Shown: positions 44,386 through 53,548 of the stretch, piece by piece
How positions within the stretch are numbered: position 1 is the first letter of the stretch
Layout: each line of letters begins with the position of its first letter
DNA from: Nonomuraea endophytica
Lineage (GTDB): Bacteria; Actinomycetota; Actinomycetes; Streptosporangiales; Streptosporangiaceae
Length of the DNA stretch: 64,000 nt
Direction: 5' to 3'
Assembly (NCBI RefSeq): GCF_014203235.1
Contig: NZ_JACHIN010000001.1
Span: forward strand, 1,488,001 to 1,552,000
Translations under genes and position numbers: made by a program
Notes under the pieces: model-generated
The model's database searches: none
What the model saw: the letters and a program-made list of their open reading frames with translations, nothing else
What the model was told of the DNA's origin: nothing

Positions 44386-47300
44386 ATGGACGACGAAGAG
44401 CCGGGCGGCGGTGGCGGCCCGAGTTTCGAACGTACCCCGCCCCACAACATCGAGGCGGAGCAGTCGGTCCTGGGCGGCATGCTGCTGTCCAAGGACGCCA
44501 TCGCCGACGTCATCGAGATCCTGCGCTCCGACGACTTCTACCGGCCCGCGCACCAGATCATCCACGACGTCATCACCGACCTCTACGGCAGAGGCGAGCC
44601 GGCCGACGCCGTCACCGTCTTCGACGAACTGCAGAAGCGCGGCGAGATGGCCAGGGTCGGCGGCGCCGCCTACCTGCACACGCTGACCGCCGTCGTCCCG
44701 ACGGCCGCCAACGCCGGCTACTACGCGAAGATCGTCCGCGAGCAGGCCATCCTGCGCCGCCTCATCGAGGCCGGCACCCGCATCGTCTCCTACGGCTACG
44801 GCGGCCAGAACGAAGAGGTCGACGACCTGGTCGACCGCGCCCAGGCCGAGATCTACAAGGTCACCGAGCGCCGCACCTCCGAGGACTACCGCCCGCTGTC
44901 GGAGATCATGCCCGGCGCCCTCGACGAACTCGAGGCCATCGGCAGCCGCGGCGGTCACATGGTCGGCGTCCCCACCGGCTTCCAGGACCTCGACCAGCTC
45001 ACCAACGGCCTCCACCCGGGCCAGATGATCGTCGTGGCCGCCCGTCCCGCCATGGGCAAGGCCCTCGCGCTCGACACCCCGTTGCCCACACCAACGGGCT
45101 GGACCACGATGGGAGAGGTCGCCGTCGGCGACGCCCTGATCGGGGCGGACGGCAAGCCCACCCGCGTCGTGGCGGCAACAGAGGTCATGTACGGCAGGCC
45201 CTGCTACGAGGTGGAGTTCAGCGACGGAACGGTGATCGTCGCCGATGCGCAGCACCAGTGGCGGACCACGACCCGGGCCGCCCGCCGCCAGGCGTCCGAG
45301 GCCAAGAGGTCCATGCGCTGGTCCGAGGGCTCCGTTCGCCGGGTGCGGGAGGCGCACGCCGCGTACGCGGGTGATGGCGTGAGCCTTCTCACCCACCGCG
45401 AAGCGGTCGCGACGGTGGGCGAGGAATTCGATCACGAGCCCGTCGTGACCACCGAGGAAATCGCCGCGACGCTGCGATGCGGGTCGGCGGATCGTCGTCC
45501 GAATCATGCTGTCGTGGTGGCCGCCGCCTTCGAACTTCCCGAACGGGATCTGCCGTTGTCCCCCTACACGCTCGGTCTCTGGCTCGGCGACGGGACCAGC
45601 GCGGCTGCGCGGATCACCACGATGGACGCCGAGGTCGTGGCCAACCTCCGAGGAGAGGGCCTGACGGCGCAAGTTCGCACGTGCGGGCGGAGCTGTGGCG
45701 GCCGTGCGAGATTCATCTGGCCTCCGGCGCCTGCTCCCACCTGCCCCGACTGCGGGGGACCTTCGAGTGGTCTGCGTCAGTGCCAGTCGTGCCGTAACGA
45801 CCACGGCACGATCACTGGCGTCCTCCGCAAGCTCGACCTGCTGGGCAACAAGCACATCCCTCCCGCCTATCTGCGAGGCTCGGAGCGGCAGCGCCGCGAC
45901 CTGCTGGCGGGCCTTCTCGATTCCGACGGCTATGTGAGCCTCAGCGGGCAGATCCAGTTCGCGGTGACCAACCGGCGGCTCGCCGAGGACACCCTGGAGC
46001 TGATCCTTAGCCTTGGTTATCGCGCGACGATGCGGACGAAGCCGGTCCGCGGCAGGACCGAGGAATCCTCGACCTGCTACATGATCAATTTCACGGCCGC
46101 GGAAAAGGTGTTCCGGCTGTCTCGCAAGAGTGATCGGCAGGTAGAGACGGCGCACGCCGCCACGCGTGTCCGCTACATCGTCGATGTGCGCCCGATCGCC
46201 TCACGCCCGCTCCGGTGTGTTGAGGTCGACAACGCCGACCACATGTACCTCGCCAGCAGGGCCTGTATCCCCACGCACAACAGCACGCTCGGCCTGGACT
46301 TCGCCCGGTCGGCGGCGATCAGGAACGGGATGACCACGGTCATCTTCTCGCTGGAAATGTCGCGCAACGAGATCACCATGCGCCTGCTCTCCGCCGAGGC
46401 CAGGGTGGCGCTGCACGCGATGCGCTCCGGCATGATGAGCGACGACGACTGGACCCGTCTGGCCCGGCGGATGAGCGAGGTGGCCGAGGCGCCGCTGTTC
46501 ATCGACGACTCGCCCAACATGTCCATGATGGAGATCCGGGCCAAGTGCCGGCGTCTCAAACAACGCCACGACCTGCGCTTCGTCATCATCGACTACCTCC
46601 AGCTGATGAGCTCCCCGAAGAAGACGGAAAGCCGCCAGAACGAGGTCTCCGAGATCTCCCGAGGCATCAAGCTGCTGGCGAAGGAGCTCGAGGTCCCGGT
46701 CATCGCGATGTCCCAGCTCAACCGCGGCCCCGAGCAACGCACCGACAAACGCCCCCAGGTCAGCGACCTGCGTGAGTCCGGCTGCCTCACCGCGGACACC
46801 CGTGTACTCCGGGCCGACACCGGAGCCGAGGTGTCGCTGGGGGAACTCCTGGAGTCCGGAGCGCGCGACATCCCGGTGTGGTCTCTGGACGACAGGCTCC
46901 GGCTCGTCCCGAAGACCATGACCCACGTGTTTCCCAGCGGTGTGAAGGAGGTCTTCCGGCTGCGGCTGAGGTCCGGCCGGGAGATCAAAGCGACGGCCAA
47001 TCACCCCTTCATGACCCTCGACGGCTGGCGTCCCCTGGGCGAACTGTCCCCGGGGGCACGCCTCGCCGTCCCGCGTCACACCCCCGCGCCCCAACGGCTT
47101 CAGGAGTGGCCGGACGATCAGCTGATCATGCTCGGGCACATGATCGGTGACGGCTCGTTCGTGAAGCGGCAGCCGATCCGGTATGCCAGCAAGGACGAGA
47201 TGTGCCTGAGTACCGTGACCCGAGCCGCCAGACACTTCGGCGTGAGCGCGGTCCGGGACGACTACCCCGCAGCGCGGGTGACCACGCTGCGGTTGCCCGC

Positions 47301-48243
47301 CCCGTATCGCCTCACCCATGGCAAGCGCAATCCGATCGCCGCCTGGCTGGACGGTCTGGGGCTGTTCGGCCTCCGCAGTCACGAGAAGTTCGTCCCCGAC
47401 GATGTCTTCTCGCTTTCCAAGCGGCAGATCGCGCTGTTCCTGCGGCACCTGTGGGCGACCGACGGATGCGTCTGGTGGGACGAGAAGGCCGGGCAGGCAC
47501 GGATCTACTACGCCTCCACGAGCCGGCGCCTGATCGACGACGTGGCGCGGCTGCTGCTGCGCTTCAACGTGATGACGCGGGTGAAGGAGATCAGGAAGGG
47601 CGACCACCGGCCGGGATTTCAGCTGGTGATCTACGGTGCTGACAACCAGCTCCGGTTCCTGGACGACGTGGGTGTGCACGGCGAGCGGTCCACACAGGCC
47701 GGCCGGTGCACCGCAACGCTCCGGAAGATGGCGGGCAACACCAACCTCGACACCGTCCCGCGTGAGGTGTGGGATCGCGTCCGCGAGGCTCTGACGGAGC
47801 GGGGAACCACTCAACGCGAGTTCGCCGCCCAGCTCGGCACGCAGTATTGCGGCAGCGCCATGTGGAAGCCCGCGCCCAGCCGCGGCCGGATGGGCCGGAT
47901 CGCCGCCATTCTCGACGACGCCGAGCTGGACATCCTCGCCACGAACGACGTGTTCTGGGATGAGATCGCTTCCGTCGAAAGCCTGGGCGAACAGCCCGTC
48001 TACGACGCGACCGTGCTCGGCACCCACAACTTCGTGGCCAACGGGATCAGCGTCCACAACTCGATCGAGCAGGATGCGGACATGGTCATCCTGTTGCATC
48101 GGGAGGATGCCTACGAGAAGGAGTCGCCGCGTGCCGGCGAGGCTGACCTGATCGTGGGCAAGCACCGTAACGGTCCCACCGCCACGGTCACCGTGGCCTT
48201 CCAGGGCCATTACAGCCGGTTCGTCGACATGGCCCAGCACTGA
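44386..48243 (+). CDS. dnaB: Replicative DNA helicase DnaB with two inteins
   Basis: The main replicative helicase. The reading frame spans 1285 residues, of which two inteins take 407 and 426, leaving a normal 452-residue host protein. The N-terminal domain (PHNIEAEQSVLGGMLLS) and the RecA-like domain (VVAARPAMGK+STLGLDFARSAA, FIDDSP, VIIDYLQLMS, QVSDLRESG+SIEQDADMVILLHRED) are complete once the inteins are removed. The first intein interrupts the Walker A, the second the DnaB DLRESG motif. ATG 44386 has GAGGGGG nine bases upstream; GTG 44380 is an alternative. Synteny with rplI matches Mycobacterium. Confidence 0.96.
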   Translation: MDDEEPGGGGGPSFERTPPHNIEAEQSVLGGMLLSKDAIADVIEILRSDDFYRPAHQIIHDVITDLYGRGEPADAVTVFDELQKRGEMARVGGAAYLHTLTAVVPTAANAGYYAKIVREQAILRRLIEAGTRIVSYGYGGQNEEVDDLVDRAQAEIYKVTERRTSEDYRPLSEIMPGALDELEAIGSRGGHMVGVPTGFQDLDQLTNGLHPGQMIVVAARPAMGKALALDTPLPTPTGWTTMGEVAVGDALIGADGKPTRVVAATEVMYGRPCYEVEFSDGTVIVADAQHQWRTTTRAARRQASEAKRSMRWSEGSVRRVREAHAAYAGDGVSLLTHREAVATVGEEFDHEPVVTTEEIAATLRCGSADRRPNHAVVVAAAFELPERDLPLSPYTLGLWLGDGTSAAARITTMDAEVVANLRGEGLTAQVRTCGRSCGGRARFIWPPAPAPTCPDCGGPSSGLRQCQSCRNDHGTITGVLRKLDLLGNKHIPPAYLRGSERQRRDLLAGLLDSDGYVSLSGQIQFAVTNRRLAEDTLELILSLGYRATMRTKPVRGRTEESSTCYMINFTAAEKVFRLSRKSDRQVETAHAATRVRYIVDVRPIASRPLRCVEVDNADHMYLASRACIPTHNSTLGLDFARSAAIRNGMTTVIFSLEMSRNEITMRLLSAEARVALHAMRSGMMSDDDWTRLARRMSEVAEAPLFIDDSPNMSMMEIRAKCRRLKQRHDLRFVIIDYLQLMSSPKKTESRQNEVSEISRGIKLLAKELEVPVIAMSQLNRGPEQRTDKRPQVSDLRESGCLTADTRVLRADTGAEVSLGELLESGARDIPVWSLDDRLRLVPKTMTHVFPSGVKEVFRLRLRSGREIKATANHPFMTLDGWRPLGELSPGARLAVPRHTPAPQRLQEWPDDQLIMLGHMIGDGSFVKRQPIRYASKDEMCLSTVTRAARHFGVSAVRDDYPAARVTTLRLPAPYRLTHGKRNPIAAWLDGLGLFGLRSHEKFVPDDVFSLSKRQIALFLRHLWATDGCVWWDEKAGQARIYYASTSRRLIDDVARLLLRFNVMTRVKEIRKGDHRPGFQLVIYGADNQLRFLDDVGVHGERSTQAGRCTATLRKMAGNTNLDTVPREVWDRVREALTERGTTQREFAAQLGTQYCGSAMWKPAPSRGRMGRIAAILDDAELDILATNDVFWDEIASVESLGEQPVYDATVLGTHNFVANGISVHNSIEQDADMVILLHREDAYEKESPRAGEADLIVGKHRNGPTATVTVAFQGHYSRFVDMAQH
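45061..46281 (+). other. DnaB intein 1 (class 3, WCT), with homing endonuclease
   Basis: A 407-residue intein in the Walker A between GK and S. Its first residue is Ala, not Cys/Ser, and the diagnostic WCT residues of class 3 inteins are present: Trp in DAQHQW, Cys in LRCVEVDNADHM and Thr in IPTHN, with Ser as the +1 residue. Two LAGLIDADG-type helices are visible: LGLWLGDG and LLAGLLDSDGY. A CPDC...CQSC zinc motif lies between them. It should be self-splicing. Confidence 0.9.
46783..48060 (+). other. DnaB intein 2 (class 1), with homing endonuclease
   Basis: A 426-residue intein in the DLRESG/SIEQ site, starting with Cys (CLTADTRVLRADTG), with the block B histidine in TANHPFM and the C-terminal ISVHN before Ser. 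LAGLIDADG helices are LIMLGHMIGDGSF and FLRHLWATDGCVWW. A C-terminal domain TTQREFAAQLGTQYC may aid DNA recognition. All residues for standard splicing appear intact. Confidence 0.9.
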
Positions 48244-48369
48244 CGCGAAAAACCGGATGACGCGCCTGCCGTCGCGGAGTTAGCCTGCCTGGCGATCCCA
48301 GGAGGTGGCCATGCAGGTCAAGGACGTCATCCGGTCCCAGCGTCCCTTCTCCAGCCGAGGAGTCTCCTT

Positions 48370-49335
48370 TTGTATGCCCTGCCTGCCGAGCTCAGGCATG
48401 CCCTGACCGAAGAGCTCGAGTTCCACCGTGAGCACGATCTGGCCGCCTCGGCCGCCGAGCTCACGGCGCGTTATCACCGTCCCATCGACCGGCCGGCGTT
48501 GCGGTCGGCGACTGATGTGGCTGCTTATGCGGCGGTTCGGATGCCGGCCACCTTCGCTGCCGTGCGGTTCGCGCTGGCTCAGGCGGCAGTCGTGGCGCCG
48601 GGGTTCGGGCCGCGTACTCACCTGGACGTCGGGGGTGGCACCGGCGCGGCGGTCTGGGCGGCTGCCGACTGCTGGCCTGGGCTGGGTGAGGTGACCGTTC
48701 TTGAGCGTGACCGCGCGGCCGCCGGTCTCGGTCGGGCGCTGGCCGCGCGTTCCGCCCATCCCGCGGTACGGCAGGCCGCCTGGCGCCAGGCGGATCTGGC
48801 CAAGGACATCACCACGGAACCGGCCGACCTGGTGACCGTGTCGTACGTGCTGGGGGAGTTGCCGGAGGCGGCCCGGCTGCCGTTGATCAGGCGGCTGGCC
48901 GGGCGGGCGGGGATGCTGGCCGTGGTCGAGCCTGGTTCGCCTGATGGGTTCGCGCGGGTGCTGGCGGTGCGGGATCTTCTGGTCGAGCTGGGGATGAACA
49001 TCGCGGCTCCGTGTCCCCATGACGGGGCTTGCCCGCTGGCGGCCGGAGACTGGTGTCACTTCGCCGCGCGGCTGCCGCGCGAGAGCCTGCACCGGCGGCT
49101 CAAGGCGGGCTCGCTGGGGTTCGAGGACGAGAAGTTCTCCTACGTCGTGGCTACGTCGGCGCCGGTCACGCCGCCGGGAGCGCGTGTGCTGCGGCACCCG
49201 CGTACCCGCAAAGGGCTGGTGACGCTGACGTTGTGCGGCGACGGCGTCAGCGACCAGAACGTGTCCAAGCGCGACGGCGAGCTCTACCGCGTGGCCCGCG
49301 ACACCGCGTGGGGCGACGCTTGGCCGCCGGTATGA
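48370..49335 (+). CDS. Small ribosomal subunit Rsm22 family (METTL17-like) protein
   Basis: A 321-residue SAM-dependent methyltransferase-like protein linked to small-subunit assembly. It has THLDVGGGTGAAVWAAAD (about residues 82-99), DLVTVSYVLGELPEAARL and an Fe-S-type Cys set CPHDGACPLAAGDWC (about residues 217-231), diagnostic of Rsm22. The start is TTG at 48370. It follows dnaB by 126 bases. Methyltransferase activity for this family is uncertain. Confidence 0.85.
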   Translation: MYALPAELRHALTEELEFHREHDLAASAAELTARYHRPIDRPALRSATDVAAYAAVRMPATFAAVRFALAQAAVVAPGFGPRTHLDVGGGTGAAVWAAADCWPGLGEVTVLERDRAAAGLGRALAARSAHPAVRQAAWRQADLAKDITTEPADLVTVSYVLGELPEAARLPLIRRLAGRAGMLAVVEPGSPDGFARVLAVRDLLVELGMNIAAPCPHDGACPLAAGDWCHFAARLPRESLHRRLKAGSLGFEDEKFSYVVATSAPVTPPGARVLRHPRTRKGLVTLTLCGDGVSDQNVSKRDGELYRVARDTAWGDAWPPV

Positions 49336-49342
49336 CCCCAGG

Positions 49343-49370
49343 GGCCGCCGCTGTGAACCCAGCGGCGGCC
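49343..49370 (+). terminator. GC hairpin after the Rsm22-like gene
   Basis: GGCCGCCGCT (49343-49352) pairs perfectly with AGCGGCGGCC (49361-49370) around an eight-base loop. It lies eight bases behind the stop codon without a T-tract. Confidence 0.55.
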
Positions 49371-49455
49371 GGTGTGACCCAGTAGACACGTGGCGGCGGA
49401 ATCGGGCTGATCTTCGCGGCGCTTTAGCAGATGACTACAGCGAAGGGAAGAAGCC

Positions 49456-49908
49456 ATGACCATCTTGATCGCCTATGACGGTTCCGCCGACGCGAAGGCG
49501 GCCATCGAGTTCGCGGGCAAGCACCTCGCCCAGGAGTCGACTGTCGTGATCACGGTGTGGGAGCCGCTGCTCGTGCAGCTGAAGCGGCACCCCATCGCCG
49601 GCCCCGCGCTGATCTCCGACCAGGGCGAGGAGTGGAAGGAGCTGGCCGAGCAGCAGGCCAAGGAGGGCGCCGAGCTGGCGGTGAAGGCCGGGCTGAACGA
49701 TGTGACGGCGCGCGCGGTGGCCGACCGCGAGTCGATCTGGAACACCATCGTGGACGTGGCCGACGAGATCGACGCCTCGCTCATCGTGACCGGTTCGCGA
49801 GGTCTGGCGGGGGTGCGCTCGGTGCTGCTGGGCAGCGTGTCCAACCACGTGCTGCACCACGCGCACCGCCCGACGCTGATCGTGCCGCCGACGAAGAACA
49901 AGGACTAG
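49456..49908 (+). CDS. Universal stress protein (UspA family)
   Basis: A 150-residue single-domain stress protein. It begins MTILIAYDGSADAKAAIEFA and has the ATP-binding-type motif GSRGLAGVRSVLLGSVSNHVL near the end. GAAGGGAAGAA lies upstream of the ATG. Its 3' end overlaps the converging soxR by four bases. Confidence 0.9.
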   Translation: MTILIAYDGSADAKAAIEFAGKHLAQESTVVITVWEPLLVQLKRHPIAGPALISDQGEEWKELAEQQAKEGAELAVKAGLNDVTARAVADRESIWNTIVDVADEIDASLIVTGSRGLAGVRSVLLGSVSNHVLHHAHRPTLIVPPTKNKD

Positions 49909-50390
49909 CAGGCGGCGCAGTTGGAGGCCGGGGAGAGCCGGGTGTCGATGCGCCTGGCTCCCGGCCCTTCGTCGCCGAGGCGGTCGAAGGGGTTGGCCAG
50001 GACGCACCGGTCGAGTGACAGGCACCCGCAGCCGATGCAGTCGGTCAGGTCGTCGCGCAGCCGTTGAAGCTGCTCGATGCGGTCGTCGAGTTCGGTGCGC
50101 CACGCGGCGGAGAGCTTGGCCCAGTCCTCGCGGTTGGGCGTGCGCTCCTCGGGGAGTTCGGCGAGGGCGTCCTTGATGGTCTTGAGCGGGATGCCGATGC
50201 GCTGGGCGAGCCTGATGAAGGCGACCCTGCGCAGGGTGTCGCGCGAGTAGCGGCGCTGGTTGCCGGTGGTGCGGCGGCTGTCGATCAGGCCTTTGGTCTC
50301 GTAGAAGTGCAGCGCGGAGACGGCCACACCGCTGCGCTCGGACAGCTGGCCTACGGTGAGCTCCTTGGAGTTCCACGGCGCCTTGCTCAT
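49905..50390 (-). CDS. soxR: Redox-sensitive MerR-type regulator SoxR
   Basis: A 161-residue activator sensing redox-active compounds through a [2Fe-2S] cluster. The MerR helix-turn-helix is LTVGQLSERSGVAVSALHFYETKGLIDS, and the cluster-binding motif CIGCGCLSLDRC lies near residues 122-133. In actinomycetes SoxR controls export or redox genes for redox-active antibiotics; no target box was identified here. It lies between UspA and the Lrp gene. Confidence 0.93.
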   Translation of the reverse strand: MSKAPWNSKELTVGQLSERSGVAVSALHFYETKGLIDSRRTTGNQRRYSRDTLRRVAFIRLAQRIGIPLKTIKDALAELPEERTPNREDWAKLSAAWRTELDDRIEQLQRLRDDLTDCIGCGCLSLDRCVLANPFDRLGDEGPGARRIDTRLSPASNCAAC

Positions 50391-50399
50391 CTGCGCAGC

Positions 50400-50858
50400 C
50401 TATGTCACCTGCGTCGGGCGATCGAAGAGGGTCTCCAGCACGACGATGGTCTGGGTGCCGGTGACGCCGTCGATGTCGAAGATCTCGCGCAGCACCTCCT
50501 GGAGTTGCTCGGTGCCGGCCGTACGGACCTTGACCAGGACGGAGGCGGGACCGGCGATGATGTGGGCCTCCTCGACGCCGTCGATGGCCTTGAGCGGCTC
50601 GGTCGTGCCGCCCATCCACACGCTGCCGTCCACCAGGACGTACGCGAGCACGCCCCGTCCGGTGGCGACCGGGTCCACGTCGACGGTGGTGCGCCGGATG
50701 ACGCCGCGTTCGCGCAGTTTGCGGACCCGTTCGTGGGCGGCGCCGCTGGACAGTCCTACTGCCTTGCCGAGCGCGGCGTACGAACGCGTGGCGTCCTCTT
50801 GGAGCTGACCGACCAGCATCCTGTCAATGTTGTCCACAACAGGATGGTAGTCGGCCAT
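50400..50858 (-). CDS. Lrp/AsnC family transcriptional regulator
   Basis: A 152-residue feast/famine regulator with an N-terminal helix-turn-helix (NIDRMLVGQLQEDATRSYAALGKAVGLSSGAAHERVRKLRERGVI, read in parts) and a RAM sensing domain (HIIAGPASVLVKVRTAGTEQLQEVL). ATG 50858 lies 34 bases from the divergent SMP-30 gene, so it may regulate it. Confidence 0.88.
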   Translation of the reverse strand: MADYHPVVDNIDRMLVGQLQEDATRSYAALGKAVGLSSGAAHERVRKLRERGVIRRTTVDVDPVATGRGVLAYVLVDGSVWMGGTTEPLKAIDGVEEAHIIAGPASVLVKVRTAGTEQLQEVLREIFDIDGVTGTQTIVVLETLFDRPTQVT

Positions 50859-50892
50859 GGCCTTCCGTTGCCGGATGAGGTTTGCTTCTGCT

Positions 50893-51798
50893 ATGACGAC
50901 CGTGATTCCCACCGAGTTCGAGCCGTTCGACCCGCGCGCCGCCGAGATCCGCGGGGACCTGTGGACGGAGGTGCTTCACACCGGTACCCGCTGGGCCGAG
51001 GGCCCGGTGTACTTCCCGGCCGGACGTTTCCTGGTCTGGAGCGACATCCCCAACGACCGCCTGCTGCGCTGGGACGAGATGACCGGCCACGTCGGCCCCT
51101 TCCGCCAGCCGGCCGACTACGTCAACGGCAACACCCTCGACCGGGTCGGGCGGCTGATCTCCTGCGAGCAGGGCACCCGCCGGGTCACCCGGACCGAGGC
51201 CGACGGTCGCGTCACCGTGATCGCCGACCGGTGGAAGGGCAAGCGGCTCAACAGCCCCAACGACGTGGTCGTGCGCTCCGACGGCTCGATCTGGTTCACC
51301 GACCCGCCGTACGGCATCATCAGCGACTACGAGGGCCATCGGGCCGAGCAGGAGATCGACGGCTGTCACGTCTACCGCGTGGACCCGAGCACGGCCGAGG
51401 TACGCGTCGTGGCCGGCGACTTCGAGCGTCCCAACGGCCTGGCGTTCTCCACCGACGAGAAGCAGCTGTACGTCGCCGACACCCAGGCCAACCACATCCG
51501 CCTGTTCGACGTGCACGAGGACGGCCGGCTGACCGGCGGGAAGGTCTTCGCCGACACCGAGCACGGCAGCTTCGACGGCCTGCGCCTGGACGACACCGGC
51601 CGGGTCTGGGCGGCCTGCGGCAAGGCGGTCAACTGCTACGACCCCGACGGCACCCTGCTGGGCCGCCTGAAGTTCCCCGAGCAGGTGGCGAACCTGGTCT
51701 TCGGCGGCCCCAAGCGCAACCGCCTGTTCATCACCGCCACCTCGTCGCTCTACTCGATCCTGTCCGGCGTACGCGGCGCCCGCCCGGTCTGGGGCTGA
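50893..51798 (+). CDS. SMP-30/gluconolactonase-family protein
   Basis: A 301-residue six-bladed beta-propeller lactonase. The metal-site residues of the family are visible: Glu in WAEGPVYFP, Asn in SPNDVVVRSDGSIWFTD, Asn in ERPNGLAFSTDEKQLYVAD and Asp in FDGLRLDDTG. It probably opens a sugar lactone, substrate unknown. It diverges from the Lrp gene across 34 bases. Confidence 0.88.
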   Translation: MTTVIPTEFEPFDPRAAEIRGDLWTEVLHTGTRWAEGPVYFPAGRFLVWSDIPNDRLLRWDEMTGHVGPFRQPADYVNGNTLDRVGRLISCEQGTRRVTRTEADGRVTVIADRWKGKRLNSPNDVVVRSDGSIWFTDPPYGIISDYEGHRAEQEIDGCHVYRVDPSTAEVRVVAGDFERPNGLAFSTDEKQLYVADTQANHIRLFDVHEDGRLTGGKVFADTEHGSFDGLRLDDTGRVWAACGKAVNCYDPDGTLLGRLKFPEQVANLVFGGPKRNRLFITATSSLYSILSGVRGARPVWG

Positions 51799-51799
51799 C

Positions 51800-52534
51800 C
51801 TACTCCCACCGGAACAGCCGTACGGCCAGCCCGCCGAACACCAGCAGCCCACCGGCCATGACGGCCAGGTGCGGCAGCTGGGGCGCGTTGCCCGCCCAGG
51901 TGTCGCGCAGGGCCTGGGCGAACGGCCCGGCCACGGAGAAGTCGCCGATCGTGCGCAGGACCGGGGACATGAGCTCGCGCGGGATCCACATGCCGGCGAC
52001 GAACATCAGCGGGAACATGATCACCGATCCGACCGGTGCCGCGACCTTGCTGTTGGTCAGGATCGCCGCCACCACCAGGCCCATGGCCAGGAGCGCCGCC
52101 GTACCGAGGAGATAGACGAGGGCGAAGGCGACGGGGGCGCGCGGCGGGACGGTGCCGAGCACGAGACGGGCGCAGACGATGAGCAGCAGCGTGGACAGGG
52201 CGGCGATCGCGAGGTTGATGACGAGCTGGGCGGCCAGCACGCGGGCCGGGTGTACGGGCGTGGTCGACATCCTGCGCAGCACGCCGCGCTCGCGGTAGGC
52301 GGTCAGGGTCGTGGGCAGCACGGTGAAGGCCAGCGTGAGCAGCGCGAGCATGGTCATCATGGCCGGCATCTGGGTGTCGTTGAGCGACTGGCCGCCCAGC
52401 TCGGGCTTGATCTCGGAGAAGCCCGGCATGCTGCCCAGCACGAGCAGCAACGCCAGCGGCAGCCCGGCGGTGAACGCGATGCCCGGCCATTCGCGCAGCT
52501 GGAGCTTGGTCTCGACGGCGAGGATCTTCATCAT
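51800..52534 (-). CDS. ABC-2 type exporter permease (DrrB-like)
   Basis: A 244-residue protein with about six membrane helices: MMKILAVETKLQLREWPGIAFTAGLPLALLLVLG, read in parts, and the family AGMWIPRELMSPVLRTIGDFSVAGPF near residues 176-201. It overlaps the ATPase stop by four bases and forms an exporter with it. The substrate is unknown; DrrAB-type systems often confer resistance to or export a small molecule. Confidence 0.87.
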   Translation of the reverse strand: MMKILAVETKLQLREWPGIAFTAGLPLALLLVLGSMPGFSEIKPELGGQSLNDTQMPAMMTMLALLTLAFTVLPTTLTAYRERGVLRRMSTTPVHPARVLAAQLVINLAIAALSTLLLIVCARLVLGTVPPRAPVAFALVYLLGTAALLAMGLVVAAILTNSKVAAPVGSVIMFPLMFVAGMWIPRELMSPVLRTIGDFSVAGPFAQALRDTWAGNAPQLPHLAVMAGGLLVFGGLAVRLFRWE

Positions 52535-53439
52535 GGGATGAGCTTCTTTCCGGTGATGGCGAGGAAGGCGTCGTCCAGGTTGGCCTGCTCGATGCGCAGG
52601 TCGGTGGGGACGATCTGGTGTTCGGCCAGCGCCAGCGTGACGGCGGGCGCGAGATTGCCGGAGCCCCTGACGACGAGCCGGGCGCCGCTGCGCTCGACCG
52701 CGCGCACCTCGGGCAGGGCGAGCAGGATCGCCTCGTCGACGGGGGAGGAGGGCCGGAAACTGACCTCCTGCTCGTCGTCCACGGCCGCGACCAGCCCGGC
52801 GGGGGTGTCGACGGCGGCCACCCGGCCTCCGTCGATGAGGGCGACGCGGTCGCAGAGCCGTTCGGCCTCCTCCATGAAGTGGGTGACCAGCAGGACCGTC
52901 ACGCCGTCGGCGCGGATGCGCTCCACGAGCTCCCACACGTCGCGCCGCGCCTGCGGGTCGAGTCCGGTGGTCAGCTCGTCCAGTACGGCCACGCGCGGCC
53001 GCCCGACCAGCGCCAGCGCCACCGAGAGCCGTTGCCGCTGGCCGCCGGAGAGCTTGGCGAACATGGCGTTCCGCTTGGCGGTCAGGCCGACCAGGTCGAG
53101 GAGTTCAGGCCAGTCGGCGGGATCGGGGTAGAAGGAGGCGTACAGGTCCATGGCCTCCCAGACCTTGATGCGGTCGGGCAGCTGGGAGCTCTGGAGCTGG
53201 GCGCCGAGGATGCGGCGCAGCCGGTCCCGGTCGCGGCCGGGGTCGACGCCGGCCACGCTGATCTGGCCGCCGTCGCGGCGGCGCAGGCCGGAGACGCACT
53301 CGACGGTGGTGGTCTTGCCGGCTCCGTTGGGCCCGAGGATGCCGAAGATCTCGCCCTCCTCGACGGAGAACGAGACGTCCTCGACGGCCACATGGTCTTT
53401 GTAGCTCTTGCGGAGGTTGGTGACTTCGATCAGGTCCAT
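52531..53439 (-). CDS. ABC exporter ATP-binding protein (DrrA-like)
   Basis: A 302-residue ATPase with Walker A GPNGAGKTT, signature LSGGQRQRLSVALAL, Walker B VAVLDELTTGLDP and the switch histidine in VTHFMEEAE. The C-terminal extension matches DrrA-type exporters. The divergent two-component system (53549 on) is a candidate regulator. Confidence 0.92.
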   Translation of the reverse strand: MDLIEVTNLRKSYKDHVAVEDVSFSVEEGEIFGILGPNGAGKTTTVECVSGLRRRDGGQISVAGVDPGRDRDRLRRILGAQLQSSQLPDRIKVWEAMDLYASFYPDPADWPELLDLVGLTAKRNAMFAKLSGGQRQRLSVALALVGRPRVAVLDELTTGLDPQARRDVWELVERIRADGVTVLLVTHFMEEAERLCDRVALIDGGRVAAVDTPAGLVAAVDDEQEVSFRPSSPVDEAILLALPEVRAVERSGARLVVRGSGNLAPAVTLALAEHQIVPTDLRIEQANLDDAFLAITGKKLIP

Positions 53440-53548
53440 GCCTCAGACGCTAGAAACACCTGTTACGCGGGGGAATCGCGCTAGCTCCCAGGCAAGGGTG
53501 TACTTAGATGCAGTGTCTGATTCGCCGGGTTCCTGCACACTGAAGGGC

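Noticed and set aside
44362..46155. A ~600-codon frame antisense to dnaB intein 1
   Set aside because: It is a shadow of the intein reading frame with no recognisable domains.
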